Source: Paludibacter jiangxiensis (GTDB lineage Bacteria; Bacteroidota; Bacteroidia; Bacteroidales; Paludibacteraceae). From it: a stretch of 64,000 nucleotides of DNA. Both the position numbers and the translations under genes were made by a program. The notes below the pieces were generated by a model. The model searched no databases and was not told the origin of the DNA. It was given only the letters and a program-made list of their open reading frames with translations. How positions within the stretch are numbered: the stretch's first letter is position 1; every line of letters starts with the position of its first letter. Of this stretch, positions 62,710 through 64,000 are shown one piece after another. The stretch is taken from positions 496,001 through 560,000 of the forward strand of contig NZ_BDCR01000004.1 in the NCBI RefSeq assembly GCF_001618385.1, read 5' to 3'.

Positions 62710-64000
62710 ATGGAAACTAACACAAAGAATTCTAGAAGAAAAGCTCATTCCAATAACTTTATCCCGACTGCAAATGAATACGGAAAACTCCCGCCACAGG
62801 CTGTCGAGCTGGAAGAAGACGTGTTGGGAGCCATTATGCTTGAAAAGGATGCCTACTCTATTGTAAGCGATATTTTGCGTCCGGAATGTTTTTACAAAGA
62901 CACACATGTTAAAATATTTACCGCAATAGTCGACCTTGCCATTAAGCAGGAACCGATAGACATGCACACCGTTACCGAGCAATTGCGAAAGAACGGTCAA
63001 CTGGACGAAGTAGGCGGAGCGTACTACATCACTATGCTGACGGCGAAAGTGGCTTCAGCAGCACACATCGAATTTCACGCCCGCATTATTGCACAAAAAT
63101 ATCTTGCCCGTGAATTAATTCGCGTTTCAAGCGAAATCCAAAGCAAAGCTTTTGACGAACGCACCGACGTAGACGACCTGATGCAGGAAGCCGAAGGGAT
63201 GCTTTTCAAAGTGTCACAACAGAATGTCAAGAAAGATGTTGTCCAAATCAATCCTGTTATTGATGAAGCAATCAAACGTATTCAGGCCGCAGCAAATCGT
63301 CCTGAAGGATTAAGTGGCGTGCAAACAGGTTTCCATGCCCTCGATAAAGTGACTTCCGGATGGCAACGCTCCGACCTTATCATCATTGCTGCACGTCCTG
63401 CTATGGGTAAAACGGCGTTCGTCCTTTCGATGACAAAAAATATGGCTGTTGACTACAACACTCCGGTAGCAATGTTTTCGTTGGAAATGTCCAACGTTCA
63501 GCTGGTAAACCGTTTACTAATGAACGTTTGTGAAATTGAAGGTGAAAAGATAAAGAACGGCCAGTTGGCTCCTTACGAATGGGAACAACTTGACTACCGT
63601 CTTAAAAAGCTAATCGATGCTCCGATTTATCTGGACGATACGCCAAGCTTATCTGTATTCGAACTCCGAACAAAGGCTCGTCGATTGGTAAAAGAGCACA
63701 ACGTCAAAATTCTGCTCATTGACTACTTGCAGCTTATGAATGCAAGTGGAATGAACTTCGGTAGCCGCGAGCAGGAAGTAAGTATGATTTCGCGTTCATT
63801 AAAAGGACTTGCCAAAGAGCTGGACATTCCGATCATTGCGCTTTCGCAGTTGAATCGTAGTGTGGAAGGACGTGCCGGAAATGAAGGTAAGCGTCCTCAG
63901 TTGTCCGACTTGCGTGAATCGGGAGCTATTGAACAGGATGCGGATATGGTTTGTTTCATCCACCGTCCCGAATATTACAAGATAACGGAAGATGCCCAGG
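62710..64000 (+). CDS. dnaB: Replicative DNA helicase (N-terminal part)
   Basis: The hexameric helicase that unwinds DNA at the fork. 430 codons are visible before the right edge cuts the gene. After a short basic start (METNTKNSRRKAHSN) comes the DnaB N-terminal domain (PPQAVELEEDVLGAIMLEKD), a linker and the RecA-like helicase domain with Walker A in IIAARPAMGKTAF, the MFSLEMSNVQLVNRLL helix, Walker B ILLIDYLQLM and ISRSLKGLAKELDIPIIALS. No intein is present in the visible part. It diverges from ispE. Confidence 0.96.
   Translation, partial: METNTKNSRRKAHSNNFIPTANEYGKLPPQAVELEEDVLGAIMLEKDAYSIVSDILRPECFYKDTHVKIFTAIVDLAIKQEPIDMHTVTEQLRKNGQLDEVGGAYYITMLTAKVASAAHIEFHARIIAQKYLARELIRVSSEIQSKAFDERTDVDDLMQEAEGMLFKVSQQNVKKDVVQINPVIDEAIKRIQAAANRPEGLSGVQTGFHALDKVTSGWQRSDLIIIAARPAMGKTAFVLSMTKNMAVDYNTPVAMFSLEMSNVQLVNRLLMNVCEIEGEKIKNGQLAPYEWEQLDYRLKKLIDAPIYLDDTPSLSVFELRTKARRLVKEHNVKILLIDYLQLMNASGMNFGSREQEVSMISRSLKGLAKELDIPIIALSQLNRSVEGRAGNEGKRPQLSDLRESGAIEQDADMVCFIHRPEYYKITEDAQ

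Noticed and set aside
1-64000. Mobile element, prophage, restriction, CRISPR or toxin-antitoxin locus
   Set aside because: No transposase, integrase, phage structural, Cas or modification genes and no regularly spaced repeats were seen; gene content is core throughout.

Overview
The window is a continuous stretch of chromosomal, mostly housekeeping DNA from a member of the Bacteroidota, most likely the order Bacteroidales (a Paludibacter/Dysgonomonas/Porphyromonas-like anaerobe). The evidence is low-to-moderate GC with AT-rich spacers, repeated matches to the Bacteroidota promoter (TTTG, 19-21 bases, TAnnTTTG), type IX secretion components (PorQ, PorZ), a pyrK-pyrD pair, a DUF349 repeat protein, a Bacteroidota-type cytochrome bd oxidase and an acetate-forming pta/ackA fermentation locus. 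The genus is inference. There are no insertion sequences, prophage genes, CRISPR arrays or rRNA genes. One tRNA and the signal recognition particle RNA are present.

Layout. 1-2146 (minus): carB (cut by the left edge) and carA. 2402-6841 (plus): pta, a 3-hydroxyacyl-CoA dehydrogenase-like gene, ackA and an aldo/keto reductase. 7079-15135 (plus): a PIN-PhoH ATPase behind an unusual multi-hairpin spacer, cydAB, an M3 oligopeptidase and an OmpA-type porin with a long leader. 15371-20117 (minus): aspS and the maeB-DUF3109 pair. 20488-25204: folA, then the minus-strand pyrK-pyrD-capA operon and an XRE regulator, followed by a 900-base AT-rich gene-poor region with repeated TACAAATGTA motifs. 25205-29276: a 23S rRNA methyltransferase, marC-dgkA, xseB and rfbB. 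29581-35789 (plus): DUF349 protein, an rRNA pseudouridine synthase with a low-complexity N-terminus, a lipoprotein M48 protease, an MFS exporter and recR. 35790-40263: engB and an acyltransferase (minus), then mtgA, lipB, porQ and cmk (plus). 40260-48613 (minus): deoC, a secreted lactonase, lolD, an epimerase, a lipid kinase, parC and a membrane-anchored solute-binding protein. 49059-55025: an amino acid permease, porZ and thrS. 55239-55412 (minus): tRNA-Thr(UGU) abutting SRP RNA. 55555-62540 (minus): pdxA, rlmN, a TPR protein, gyrA and ispE. 62710 to the right edge (plus): dnaB, incomplete.

How the genes fit together. Pta and AckA make ATP and acetate from acetyl-CoA. MaeB supplies pyruvate and NADPH. 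CydAB gives high-affinity oxygen reduction, consistent with an anaerobe that tolerates traces of oxygen. CarAB and PyrDK serve pyrimidine synthesis. MtgA, IspE, RfbB, CapA and LolD serve the envelope. GyrA, ParC, DnaB, RecR and XseB serve DNA topology, replication and repair. PorQ and PorZ belong to the type IX secretion apparatus.

I found no clear multi-gene system that is plainly new. The best leads are the hairpin-rich spacer before the PIN-PhoH gene, the repeated-motif region upstream of the XRE regulator, the SRP RNA/tRNA-Thr/thrS arrangement, and a 3-hydroxyacyl-CoA dehydrogenase homolog lacking a conserved active-site Asn, embedded between pta and ackA.
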